Origin: Streptomyces katrae
GTDB lineage: Bacteria > Actinomycetota > Actinomycetes > Streptomycetales > Streptomycetaceae
Length of the DNA stretch: 34,120 bases
Direction: 5' to 3'
Assembly: GCF_000717655.1 (NCBI RefSeq)
Contig: NZ_JNZY01000051.1
Span: forward strand, 1 to 34,120
Position numbers and translations under genes: made by a program. Positions 25,408-32,844 of this stretch are shown in pieces. Position 1 is the stretch's first letter. Every line of letters begins with the position of its first letter. A model generated the notes under the pieces. The model worked only from the letters and a program-made list of their open reading frames with translations. It searched no databases and was not told the origin of the DNA.

Positions 25408-25428
25408 GCTATGCCCACCGCATCCCGA
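25408..25428. repeat. 21-bp direct repeat, left copy
   Basis: This 21-bp sequence (core ATGCCCACCGCATCCC) is identical to 31846-31866. On the minus strand it encodes GMRWA-stop, the C-terminus of helicase-associated (HA) domains. Here no HA domain lies upstream of it, so it is an isolated 3' tip. The two copies bracket the sigma/XRE/ABC-3C segment of 6.4 kb. Confidence 0.75.
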
Positions 25429-25593
25429 TCGTGGACCACGGACAGGGACGACGAGCTGCTGCGCGGCCGGATCTACGGCGAAGACCGCGACCATCCCCGG
25501 CCGGGCCCCAAGCCCGGCCGAGCGTATGCCGAGCTGGTCGGCGGCCCGCGCCCCTCTCCCCCGGGGGCGCGGGCTGTGCCCATGCCGGGCGCT

Positions 25594-25911
25594 CTACTCG
25601 CTTCGGCGCCGCTGGTCGCGCCGCTTCTGCTTCCGCTCGGCACGCCGGTCCCGGTACCGCAGGACGGCAATCACCACATCCCGCCTGTGCTCGGAGTCCG
25701 CGGGAAGCACCTCCTGAGCCAGGAGGACGATGCCCGGCACCACGATGCCGACGACGGCGACCACGGCCACAGCCCACCACGGGGCACCCACCAGAGCGAG
25801 GACGCCGGCCGCTGCGCCCCCGCTCAGCATCACGACCTTGCCGGTACGGCCGGTCATGGGCGGCGTCGGAGCGGGAGCGGGGAGCCCGGGCTGCTGCATA
25901 GGAGTGCTCAC
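25594..25911 (-). CDS. Small two-TM membrane protein coupled to the sigma-like gene
   Basis: The 105-residue product starts MSTPMQQPGLPAPAPTPP (proline-rich), has two hydrophobic segments (about residues 27-42 and 44-66, VVMLSGGAAAGVLALVG and WWAVAVVAVVGIVVPGIVLL), and a strongly basic tail (RYRDRRAERKQKRRDQRRRSE). GTG at 25911 overlaps the TGA stop of the upstream sigma-like gene as GTGA, indicating translational coupling. A membrane protein coupled to a sigma-like factor could act as its anti-sigma partner or sensor, but no zinc-anti-sigma motif is present. No family is recognised. Confidence 0.7.
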   Translation of the reverse strand: MSTPMQQPGLPAPAPTPPMTGRTGKVVMLSGGAAAGVLALVGAPWWAVAVVAVVGIVVPGIVLLAQEVLPADSEHRRDVVIAVLRYRDRRAERKQKRRDQRRRSE

Positions 25912-26777
25912 CGGCCCGCTCCGTCCGCGGCCGCATCCACGATCCGACGGCGCTCCCACTCGGCCTCGATTACCGGCGGGACGACCAGCTTGCCCTCTCG
26001 CCGGAGCGCCTTGACCTTGCTGCGGAAGGTGTAGAGCGCGTTGTCAACGTCGCCGAGCTTGATCCCGAGAGCCTCGGAGACCTCACCCCGGGAGCAGCCC
26101 TCCAGAGTCATGCGCCACACCGCGCGGTTGCGCGGCCTGAGGTCATCGATCATGGCCGTAAGGGTGGAGTACAGCCCAATGACGTCGTCGGGTACCGGGC
26201 CCACCGAAAGCGCCGACTCCACGGAGGACGGGCGCAGGACGCCCGACAGGATCCACCCCCGCTTGTGCTCATTGGCCGCCGTCACGAACCTGTCCGTGCG
26301 CTCCCGACGCCAGTAAGAGAACGCCCGAGGGAAGACCAGCCCGCACCGGCCGACGAAGAACGACGCGAGCGCCTTGTACTTGTTGTCCTTGCCCGGGTTG
26401 GCCGCCGGGTCGTAACCCCCCTTCCTCAACGCGTTCGGCAAGGTCCGCATGGCCTCGCCTATGGTCATGGTCGCGATGACCGCCCGGTCATCGAAGCTGC
26501 TGTGCAGGGCCGAACTCTCCTCGCTGCTCAGCACCAGCGGTGTCTCCGAGTGAGCGATCAACGCCATGAGCTTGAAGCTCTGGCGCATCGCAACGTGCAG
26601 CGTCTTGTAGGCGTACACGTACAGCTCGTCCGCTAGCTGCTCCCACTCCCTGCCCTGGAACCCAGCCGCGACCACGCGGGCGACGAGGTCCATGTCCTGC
26701 TGGATCTCGGGCGGTAGCTGGCCGCCCGCGCTACCCGGAATCTGGGAGCCCGAGCCCTCCGTCATGCTCACCTGCAT
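25908..26777 (-). CDS. Sigma-70 region-4-like DNA-binding protein
   Basis: The 289-residue product ends in a helix-turn-helix of sigma region 4 type (about residues 200-260): LTAMIDDLRPRNRAVWRM, LEGCSRGEVSEALGIKLGD, and VDNALYTFRSKVKALRREG. The N-terminal ~190 residues are helical, without a recognisable region 2. It may therefore be a divergent sigma factor or a phage/plasmid-type regulator using a region-4 fold. ATG at 26777 has AAGGGA five bases upstream; the next ATG (26765) is possible. It is divergent from the XRE regulator and shares with it the palindrome-rich region at 26942-27009. It is coupled to a small membrane gene downstream. Confidence 0.7.
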   Translation of the reverse strand: MQVSMTEGSGSQIPGSAGGQLPPEIQQDMDLVARVVAAGFQGREWEQLADELYVYAYKTLHVAMRQSFKLMALIAHSETPLVLSSEESSALHSSFDDRAVIATMTIGEAMRTLPNALRKGGYDPAANPGKDNKYKALASFFVGRCGLVFPRAFSYWRRERTDRFVTAANEHKRGWILSGVLRPSSVESALSVGPVPDDVIGLYSTLTAMIDDLRPRNRAVWRMTLEGCSRGEVSEALGIKLGDVDNALYTFRSKVKALRREGKLVVPPVIEAEWERRRIVDAAADGAGR

Positions 26778-26941
26778 AGTCTTCCCTTGTGAGGCAACCG
26801 CCCTCAATTTGTGAGGGAGCGGATGCTGGTCATAGCAACCGGTCGCCCGCTCTATGCAGACAAGTCGTCGACTGCACTAAGAATTCGGCGAGCAATCAAC
26901 GCGACATTTGAAATTGAGGCCGCGTGAGGTCTACGAAACCG

Positions 26942-27009
26942 TGTCCCGAACGTGTCCGGACAGCCTTCGGAACGACTCCGGGCGTTGTCCGGACAGGTAC
27001 CGGACAACG
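26942..27009. promoter_or_regulatory. Operator array of TGTCCGGACA palindromes between divergent regulators
   Basis: The perfect 10-bp palindrome TGTCCGGACA occurs at 26953-26962 and again at 26986-26995, 33 bp apart (about three helical turns). A related half-site TGTCCCGA lies at 26942. A perfect 10-bp inverted repeat (CGTTGTCCGG at 26983-26992, CCGGACAACG at 27000-27009) covers the second palindrome. The array lies 63-130 bp upstream of the XRE start and 165 bp upstream of the sigma-like start, as expected of sites for an autoregulatory XRE protein. Confidence 0.65.
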
Positions 27010-27071
27010 CAGGACAGCAGGTCACAGCGCCATACGATGGACGCCACCAACCCGCAGCCCTGGAGGCCCCG

Positions 27072-27734
27072 TTGACTGCCGCCGAGGACTTTGCTCGCCA
27101 CCTGCGCCACCTGCGTACAAGGGCCGGCGAACCCGCGGTGCGCAAGCTCGCGAACGAGACCGGCTTCGGCAAGACGACGATCAGTGACGCCTTCGGCGGC
27201 CGACGCCTTCCGACCTGGGACGTGGTCAACGCCCTGGCCGACGCGCTCGACGCCGACTCGGTCGGCCTCCGCGAGAAGTGGGCCAAGGCCAAGGCCCGCA
27301 CCAGCACCGCCAGCGTCATCGAGGCGCCCGTCTGGCTCACCTCCATGCGCACCGACATTCCCGACCTGCCGGGCGCGAGGCCCATGGAGGACATCTGCGC
27401 GCTGGTCGCGACAGACCCGAAGGGTGCGTTGGGCTGGAGCTGGTCAGTCGTGCAGACGGGGGCCTTGCGGCTCGCGCACACTCTGTACGGCACGATCCCC
27501 GGGAGCTGGGGGTCCGACAAGCTCGACACATACGGCCGGGCTGAAGAGGACGGCTGGATGCCCGCCGGGTCCCGGGCCGTCGCCGACCAGGTCCACCGCG
27601 CCTACGTGTTGGCCTGGGCGGCAGTGCCGGCGGAATTTCCGCACCCGGCCGTCCTGCTACAGGTCGTCGTCTTGTCCTACCGGCTGGGCTGGCAGGCGCA
27701 GTCTGCCGTCGTGGACGCCTCAACGCGACAGTAG
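27072..27734 (+). CDS. XRE-family helix-turn-helix regulator
   Basis: The 220-residue product has an N-terminal XRE domain (residues 5-70): FARHLRHLRTRAGEPAVRKLA, GFGKTTISDAFGGRRLPTW, DVVNALADALDADS. The remaining ~145 residues form a tryptophan-containing domain (LGWSWSVVQTGALRLAHTLYG, VHRAYVLAWAAVPAEFPHP) that I do not recognise and that may sense a ligand or partner. TTG at 27072 is chosen because GGAGG sits six bases upstream and leads straight into the HTH; an earlier start at 26952 would run through the operator palindromes. It probably represses the divergent sigma-like/membrane pair and itself. A strong hairpin follows its stop. Confidence 0.8.
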   Translation: MTAAEDFARHLRHLRTRAGEPAVRKLANETGFGKTTISDAFGGRRLPTWDVVNALADALDADSVGLREKWAKAKARTSTASVIEAPVWLTSMRTDIPDLPGARPMEDICALVATDPKGALGWSWSVVQTGALRLAHTLYGTIPGSWGSDKLDTYGRAEEDGWMPAGSRAVADQVHRAYVLAWAAVPAEFPHPAVLLQVVVLSYRLGWQAQSAVVDASTRQ

Positions 27735-27742
27735 AGCGCTGC

Positions 27743-27769
27743 GCCAGGAAGCATCTTGTGCTTCCTGGC
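27743..27769 (+). terminator. 11-bp perfect hairpin after the XRE gene
   Basis: GCCAGGAAGCA pairs perfectly with TGCTTCCTGGC across the loop TCTTG, nine bases after the XRE stop codon. It should end that transcript before the ABC-3C operon. Confidence 0.75.
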
Positions 27770-28146
27770 TTCGAGCTCCGTGAGCCCGCCAACGAGGCAG
27801 CAGGCCGCTTCGTGCCACCGCGCCCAGCCGAACTGCGTGGAGGCCGAGCAATCCGGCTTAAGGCGACCCTGGGCACGCCCCACTGTCGGCGGCGGCTGGA
27901 AAATGGGGCATATGCCGCTACTGGGTCGGTGGGCGAGACCCCGACGACGTCATCCCGGTTTGTCTGCCCTGCATGCCGAACGCGAGCACTAAGCAGAAAG
28001 TGGTCGGGGACGGGAAGAAGGCCGGTGGCTTGCTCACGTACTTCCGGCTCTGCTGCGGGCAAAGCAGACTGGATTACCCCGCCAGTCGACTGGAGATCAC
28101 AGACCGCCTACGCTGCGTGCTCGGGGAGTAACGAGACGGGGGGCGG
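27770..28146. other. Intergenic stretch before the ABC-3C operon
   Basis: This 377-bp gap holds the second copy of the 17-bp direct repeat (27859-27875). It has no gene I can support: the open frames have mixed composition and no family motif. The promoter of the ABC-3C operon should lie in the last ~150 bp, but no clear boxes were assigned. A purine run (GGGGGGCGG) precedes the ATG at 28147. Confidence 0.4.
27859..27875 (+). repeat. 17-bp direct repeat, copy 2
   Basis: TAAGGCGACCCTGGGCA is identical to 24435-24451. Both copies are followed by a G/C-rich variable stretch and GGCGGCGG. This copy lies between the XRE terminator and the ABC-3C operon. Confidence 0.65.
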
Positions 28147-29317
28147 ATGGCCGATCCGATTGAAATCGAAGCACCGGATGACACAGGGTCAGGCGTGGTG
28201 CGACGGTTCGAATACCAGATACACATCGCCGTGCAAGCGGTCCTGGAGATGCTCGCCGGCGGATCGGTCATCCACGTGACCTGCGAGCACATCGAGGACA
28301 TAGTCGTGGCCCGCGGTGGCGATCCCCGGTGTGTCGACGGTGGGGCGTTCTGGGATTTCCAGCAGATCAAAATGCCGTGGAGCCCTGGACGCTCACCGAC
28401 GTGATCTCCAAGAAGCCCCTCAAGAGGCTGTGGCGCACGCACAAGGCCGTGGTGGGCAAGGACCTGACCTACCAACTGACTGCCGGCATCGAGGGCCATC
28501 TCGACCAGCAGACGACGCAGTCGTAGCGCTGTCGAAGGGGCAAGGCGGGGACAACGCGGCGTGCCTCAAGCGGGTCGCGAAGCACCTGGAGGTCAAGGAG
28601 GAGGAACTCACCGACTTCCTTCCCCTGGTGCGCATCAGGCCGCTGCCACGGCGTGGCGACATCGAGCTGCGCAACACACGGGTCCTGGCCGATCTCGGCC
28701 CAGGGCTCACCATGGCGATGATCGACGCCCTCTACGACGAGTTGCTTCGGCGTACCCGCGATGCCACCCAAGGTCTTCCCGTGGCCCGGTGGACAGAGCT
28801 CCTGGTCCTCGACAATCCGCCCCCGGCCGTGCTGAACAAACGCCTCGCTGTGGCGGCGATTGCCGACGTACGCCAGCGCCTGACCCGTCCGGACCACGTT
28901 CTGCTGGAAGACCTCTCCCAGCAACTGCATGACCCGGAGACCGCGCTTGTTCGCAAGCTCCGGGCGGGCGCGGCCTCCAGGGAGGTCATCGAGGAGGCGC
29001 AGATGCTCCGGGCCCACGCTGAGCGCCACCGCTTCAAAGAGCTGGCCCTGGGAGCCTGGCCCGGCGATCAAGCCATCGAGACCGACCTCGACCAGCGTCT
29101 GCTCTTGCTGGCCCGCCGCACCGGCCGCTCCTACAGAGGCCAGCCCCAGCCCGCGGACGCCATCTTCGACGAGCTGCAGCGCATGCTCGATGCCAGCCCC
29201 GGCACGTACGACCGCCATCCCCTCTACGCCCGGGACGGTGTGCTGCTGATGGGCAGGGCATGCGCGATCTCGGACGAGTGCAAGTTCGACTGGGGGAGCG
29301 ATCGAGATGCCTCCTAG
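28147..29317 (+). pseudogene. ABC-3C nuclease effector (DUF4297/Cap4-like), two frameshifts as read
   Basis: Three consecutive frames rebuild one protein of about 390 residues. Frame A starts at ATG 28147: VVRRFEYQIHIAVQAVLEML, then HIEDIVV and FWDFQQIK, the D...QxK core of the DUF4297 PD-(D/E)XK-type nuclease. Frame B begins at about 28371: EPWTLTDVISKKPLKRLWRTHKA, matching the block that normally follows QIK. Frame C runs from about 28500: VALSKGQGGDNAACLKRVAKHL to LLMGRACAISDECKFDWGS at the stop 29317. Both junctions need a one-base insertion; the first falls in AAAA at 28369-28372. The downstream genes are intact and overlapping, which argues for an error or recent mutation rather than long decay. 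In ABC-3C systems this component is the presumed DNA-degrading effector with a C-terminal assembly domain. Confidence 0.75.
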
Positions 29318-29861
29318 CGCTACCGCGCCCGTAACCGCCGTGCCGCCCACAAGGCCGCCTTCGGCCGATGCCCAAGCCCGCCTGCTGCTCCTCATCGATG
29401 TGTTCTCCGAAACCAAGGCGGCCAAGGGCATCGAAGGGCGCATGAAGCTGGCCAAGCTTGACTTCCTGCTGCGCTACCCGGACCGCTTCAACACACTCAT
29501 GGCTATTCGACGGCCCAACGTCGACGCCGGCGAGAACCCGTGGCTGACCGGAACGATTGAGCAGAGCATGATCCGTTACAGGTACGGGCCCTGGGACCCC
29601 GCGTATTACGCGCTGCTCGGCGCCCTCACAGGCAAAGGACTCATCGAGCCCAAACACGAGGACGCCGTTGCGACCTACTGCACTACCCAGGCCGGGCATG
29701 ACGTGGCGCGTGCTCTCGCTGAAAGCGAGAGTTGGCGCCCGGTGCGCGACCGGGCAGTGCTGTTGCGCCGGTACTTCAACCTGACCGGCCTCACCTTGAA
29801 GAACCTGATCTACGAGACGTTCCCCGACATCGTCGAGGCGGACTGGGGGACCCACCTATGA
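29307..29861 (+). CDS. ABC-three-component system middle component
   Basis: The 184-residue product has a disordered 20-residue start and then a winged-helix-like domain: ARLLLLIDVFSETKAAKGIEGRMKLAKLDFLLRYPD, IRYRYGPWDPAYYALLGALTGKGLIEP, and LTLKNLIYETFPDIVEADWG, each given only as its opening pattern. The motif R.KLaKLDFLLRYP and the small size fit the 'middle component' that couples effector and ATPase in ABC-3C systems. ATG at 29307 lies inside the end of the nuclease gene (11-bp overlap) with GGGGGAG upstream. Its stop overlaps the ATPase start as ATGA. The two overlaps make one translationally coupled operon. It is presumably a DNA-binding or adaptor subunit; that role is inferred. Confidence 0.82.
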   Translation: MPPSATAPVTAVPPTRPPSADAQARLLLLIDVFSETKAAKGIEGRMKLAKLDFLLRYPDRFNTLMAIRRPNVDAGENPWLTGTIEQSMIRYRYGPWDPAYYALLGALTGKGLIEPKHEDAVATYCTTQAGHDVARALAESESWRPVRDRAVLLRRYFNLTGLTLKNLIYETFPDIVEADWGTHL

Positions 29862-31789
29862 GACTGCGTATCGAAGAGATCACCTTGGTCGGCACGAGCC
29901 GCACGATCCGCTTCGAGCCCGGCATGAACGCGATCGTGGGTTCCATGAGCGGCGGCAAGACTGCCACCGTCAGCTGCCTTCGGGCCCTGCTGGGCGCAGA
30001 CGTGAGCGTCGTCCCCGAGCTTCGCGGACGGACGATCGCCGGCACCGTGCTGGTCGGAGATCGCCGATTCCGCATCGTCCGCCCCCTGGTCACCACAGCG
30101 AACGCCATGGTGGAGATCGCCGAAGTCGAAGGCCGCCGGGAGGTCTGGCGGCTGCCAGCCAGCCAGCTCCAAGCCGGGTACGACGAGACGTTCCGTGACT
30201 GGTGGCGCGACGTACTGAAGCTGCCCCAACTCCGCGTCCCACGCGCCCCCAACGACGACAGGAGCCCCCTGGTTCCCGTCACTATCAGCGACTACCTCAT
30301 GTACTGCGTCCTCAGGCAGAAGGAGATCGACTCCTCCGTCTTCGGAACGCCGGACAACTACTCCAAGAACATCAAGCGCAAGTACGTCTTCGAGATCCTC
30401 TACGGCCTCTACGACCCCGAGGCAGCCGGCCTACGCGACCGCCTGCGCGAAGTCACCACAGAACTGGCAGCCCTCACCGCAGATGCGAACACCCTGGAAC
30501 GGATCCTCCTGAGCACCGCCTTCGCCTCCCGCGCCCAGCTGGAAGTCGAACGCCAGGAGACCGAGCGAGAGCTCACCCACGCTCGCCAAGCCGACGTCAG
30601 CCTCACCGGCAACATCAACCTGACCGGGCCGACCACCGTCACGCTCCGCGAACGGATCGCCCAGACGGAAGCAGAGATCGCCCGGATCGCCGGGGCGACC
30701 GAGGCCGAAGCCGTCTCCATCACCAACCTCCGTGAACTCCACGGACAACTCATCGCCCAGAGCCGTCGACTCACCCGCGCCCTGGTCGCCGAGCGCCTCC
30801 TCAACGACTTCGAGTTCCACACCTGCCCCCGCTGCGGAGCCGGTGTACCGGACAGGGGAGACGAGCACACCTGCCGTCTCTGCCTCCAGGCCCCACCCAA
30901 CCTGCCGGCGCCGTCCTCTCTGGCCGCGGAACAAGACCGGGTCATCGAGCAGGTCACAGAGACCGAAGAACTGATCGCCCGGAGCAGCCACCGCCTCGCT
31001 CAACTCCAGACAGCCCTGGCTACCCAGACCCAGCACCGGACAGAACTCGGTGCCCAACTGGACCGAGCGACTTCCACCTACATCACCGACCAGGCAGACC
31101 GCATCCGAAGCGTCGCCGCCCAGCAGGCCCGACTCGAGGAGCACCTCGCCCGCCTGGGCGACGGCCTGGCCGTCCACGACCGGCTAGCAGGACAGGCCGA
31201 ACGCGTTGCGGAACTGGAACGCGAGCAAGAAGACCTCAACAGCAAAATCGACGCCACCCGCCACAGCAACCAAGCCGTCAGCGAACGCCTGCGGAAACTC
31301 GACGACGCCTTCGAAGCAGCCCTCCGCAGCTTCGACGCACCCCGCTTCGACGGCGAGCCAGGCTCCTACATCAACAAGAAGACGTACATGCCTGTCGTTG
31401 ACGGCCGCCCCTTCGCTGACCTGCAATCGCAAGGCGTCGAGGTACTGGTCAACGTCGCCCACGTCCTTGCGCACCAACACGTGGCACTCAACGACCCCGA
31501 CATCCCCTTGCCCAATCTCCTGATCATCGACGGCATCAGCAGCAACGTCGGCCACGAAGGCGTCGACCTTGAACGCCTGCGCAAGATGTACGCCAGCCTC
31601 CTGCGCACTGCCACCGAACACGTCGACCGCCTGCAGATCATCGTCACCGACAATGACTCCCCTCCGATCGAGGGCATTCACCGGCCGCTGGAGCTGTCTG
31701 ACACAGACCGACTCGTCCCCATGCCCCCTGCCGAACCCGGTGACGAGCAGCCTGCAGACGCGCCGCCAGGAGAGGAAGCCGGCGCCTGA
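29858..31789 (+). CDS. Rad50-like ABC ATPase of an ABC-three-component system
   Basis: The 643-residue product is an SMC/Rad50-type ATPase. Walker A is GSMSGGKT (residues 28-35). Two long coiled-coil arms flank a central zinc hook, C323-PR-C326 and C339-RL-C342. The C-terminal half returns to the head with DLQSQGVEVLVN (signature-like) and NLLIIDGISSNVG, in which Walker B Asp558 is followed by Gly559 rather than the usual catalytic Glu. IIVTDND follows. ATG at 29858 overlaps the middle component stop (ATGA); earlier in-frame codons back to 29732 lie inside that gene and are not used. By family, such ATPases sense foreign DNA structure and license a nuclease effector. A strong terminator lies five bases past the stop. 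Confidence 0.9.
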   Translation: MRLRIEEITLVGTSRTIRFEPGMNAIVGSMSGGKTATVSCLRALLGADVSVVPELRGRTIAGTVLVGDRRFRIVRPLVTTANAMVEIAEVEGRREVWRLPASQLQAGYDETFRDWWRDVLKLPQLRVPRAPNDDRSPLVPVTISDYLMYCVLRQKEIDSSVFGTPDNYSKNIKRKYVFEILYGLYDPEAAGLRDRLREVTTELAALTADANTLERILLSTAFASRAQLEVERQETERELTHARQADVSLTGNINLTGPTTVTLRERIAQTEAEIARIAGATEAEAVSITNLRELHGQLIAQSRRLTRALVAERLLNDFEFHTCPRCGAGVPDRGDEHTCRLCLQAPPNLPAPSSLAAEQDRVIEQVTETEELIARSSHRLAQLQTALATQTQHRTELGAQLDRATSTYITDQADRIRSVAAQQARLEEHLARLGDGLAVHDRLAGQAERVAELEREQEDLNSKIDATRHSNQAVSERLRKLDDAFEAALRSFDAPRFDGEPGSYINKKTYMPVVDGRPFADLQSQGVEVLVNVAHVLAHQHVALNDPDIPLPNLLIIDGISSNVGHEGVDLERLRKMYASLLRTATEHVDRLQIIVTDNDSPPIEGIHRPLELSDTDRLVPMPPAEPGDEQPADAPPGEEAGA

Positions 31790-31794
31790 CGACC

Positions 31795-31835
31795 GCAGCG
31801 GGGCCGGACAGGAACACCCTGTCCGGCCCCGCTGC
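31795..31835 (+). terminator. 18-bp perfect hairpin ending the ABC-3C operon
   Basis: GCAGCGGGGCCGGACAGG (31795-31812) pairs perfectly with 31818-31835 across the loop AACAC. It starts five bases after the ATPase stop and also faces the minus-strand HA remnant, so it may work in both directions. Confidence 0.9.
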
Positions 31836-31845
31836 GCGTTGTACG

Positions 31846-31866
31846 GCTATGCCCACCGCATCCCGA
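31846..31866. repeat. 21-bp direct repeat, right copy
   Basis: Identical to 25408-25428. Here it is the true 3' end of the HA-domain remnant on the minus strand (GMRWA-stop), so this copy looks ancestral and the left copy looks like the displaced one. Confidence 0.75.
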
Positions 31867-32062
31867 CCTTGGAAAGCAGTTCGACCCGCTCCGGCGTCAG
31901 CGTGCCGGCCCGGCGGCGCTGGTTGTCGACCCACGTTCCGAGCTTCAGCGCCACGTCCCGCTGCGCCTGGCCGTCGCCGGTGGTGATCGTCTCGATGTGC
32001 TTGCGGGGCACCGTGAGGTGGCCCTCGCGGGCGAAGAACTGGGCTGCGGCGGCGTAGTGCAT
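31847..32062 (-). pseudogene. Helicase-associated (HA) domain remnant
   Basis: The 71-residue frame reads MHYAAAAQFFAREGHLTVPR, then LGTWVDNQRRRAGTLTPERVELL and VGMRWA-stop. This is one complete HA repeat (W..HY..A..F..R.GHL.VPR, LG.WV.NQRRR..LTPER..LL..GMRWA) of the DEAD/DEAH helicases common near Streptomyces chromosome and plasmid ends. A residual NKWA upstream continues the same repeat without a start codon, and a stop lies near 32150. The helicase core is missing, so only the 3' tip survives. It abuts a methyltransferase fragment on the other strand. Confidence 0.75.
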
Positions 32063-32222
32063 GGCCCACTTGTTGGCCGACCCAGACCCGGCCCCGGGCG
32101 GCCGGGCCCTGGGCGCCAGAGTGAATCTGCAGATTATTTTGAATCAGGGGGTGGGTTATGTCCCTGACCGGCGTGGTCGGCGCGGGGGGCCGTGCGCATG
32201 CGTGGATGTTAGCTTCCTTCCC

Positions 32223-32690
32223 GTGGGGGAGCATCAGGATGAGACGAGGGCGGCCTACGACGGGGTCGTCGAGTTGTATGCGTCGCTGTTCGCCGGCCGG
32301 CTGGAGACGCAGCCGTTTTCGCGGGCGATGCTCGGCACGTTTGCCGAGCTGGTGCGTGGTACGGGGAACCTGCGCGTAGCCGATGTCGGGTGCGGGTCCG
32401 GGCATCTGGCGGCCATGCTGAGCGACCTGGGGGTTGGACGCCTTCGGGCTCGCCCTTTCCCCGGCCATGGTCGACCACGCCCGGCGGGCCCATCCGGAGC
32501 TGCGGTTCGAAGAGGCGCGCATGGAGGCCCTGCCGGTCGAGGGTGGCTCGTTCGGTGGGGCGCTGGCCCACTACTCGATGATTCATACGTCACTTGGGGC
32601 TACTCGCCGAACAGGCGCGTGTCCTGACACCGGGGGACCTGTTCCTGGTCTCGCTCTTCGCGACCGAGGCAGCGGATCGGTCCACTTCGG
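32223..32690 (+). pseudogene. SAM-dependent methyltransferase, frameshifted remnant
   Basis: Three frames together give a class I methyltransferase. The first has DGVVELYASLFAGRLE and NLRVADVGCGSGHLAAMLSDLG (motif I, D-x-GCGSG). The second, from about 32434, has LDAFGLALSPAMVDHARRAHPELRF (motif II) and ALAHYSMIHT. The third, from about 32594, has LLAEQARVLTPGDLFLVSLF (motif III/post-motif). The shifts fall at the run GGGGG near 32431 and near 32593. Recognisable sequence fades after about 32690, so the C-terminus is also lost. As read it is non-functional; the substrate is unknown. Confidence 0.75.
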
Positions 32691-32844
32691 GTCATCCGAA
32701 TGGGATAATTTCGGTCAGTTGCATGCGGCGGCGAGATGTGGTGCATCACTCCGGTGTTCATGTGGGTTCACCTGCCTCACAGCCCAACGCGGCTTCAGTG
32801 ATGTATAGTTGACAATCCGATAATTTGAAAAAAATGGAGACAAA

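Noticed and set aside
27770..28279. 173-codon plus-strand frame before the ABC-3C operon
   Set aside because: It runs through the XRE terminator stem and the 17-bp repeat, has mixed composition, and overlaps the nuclease start out of frame.
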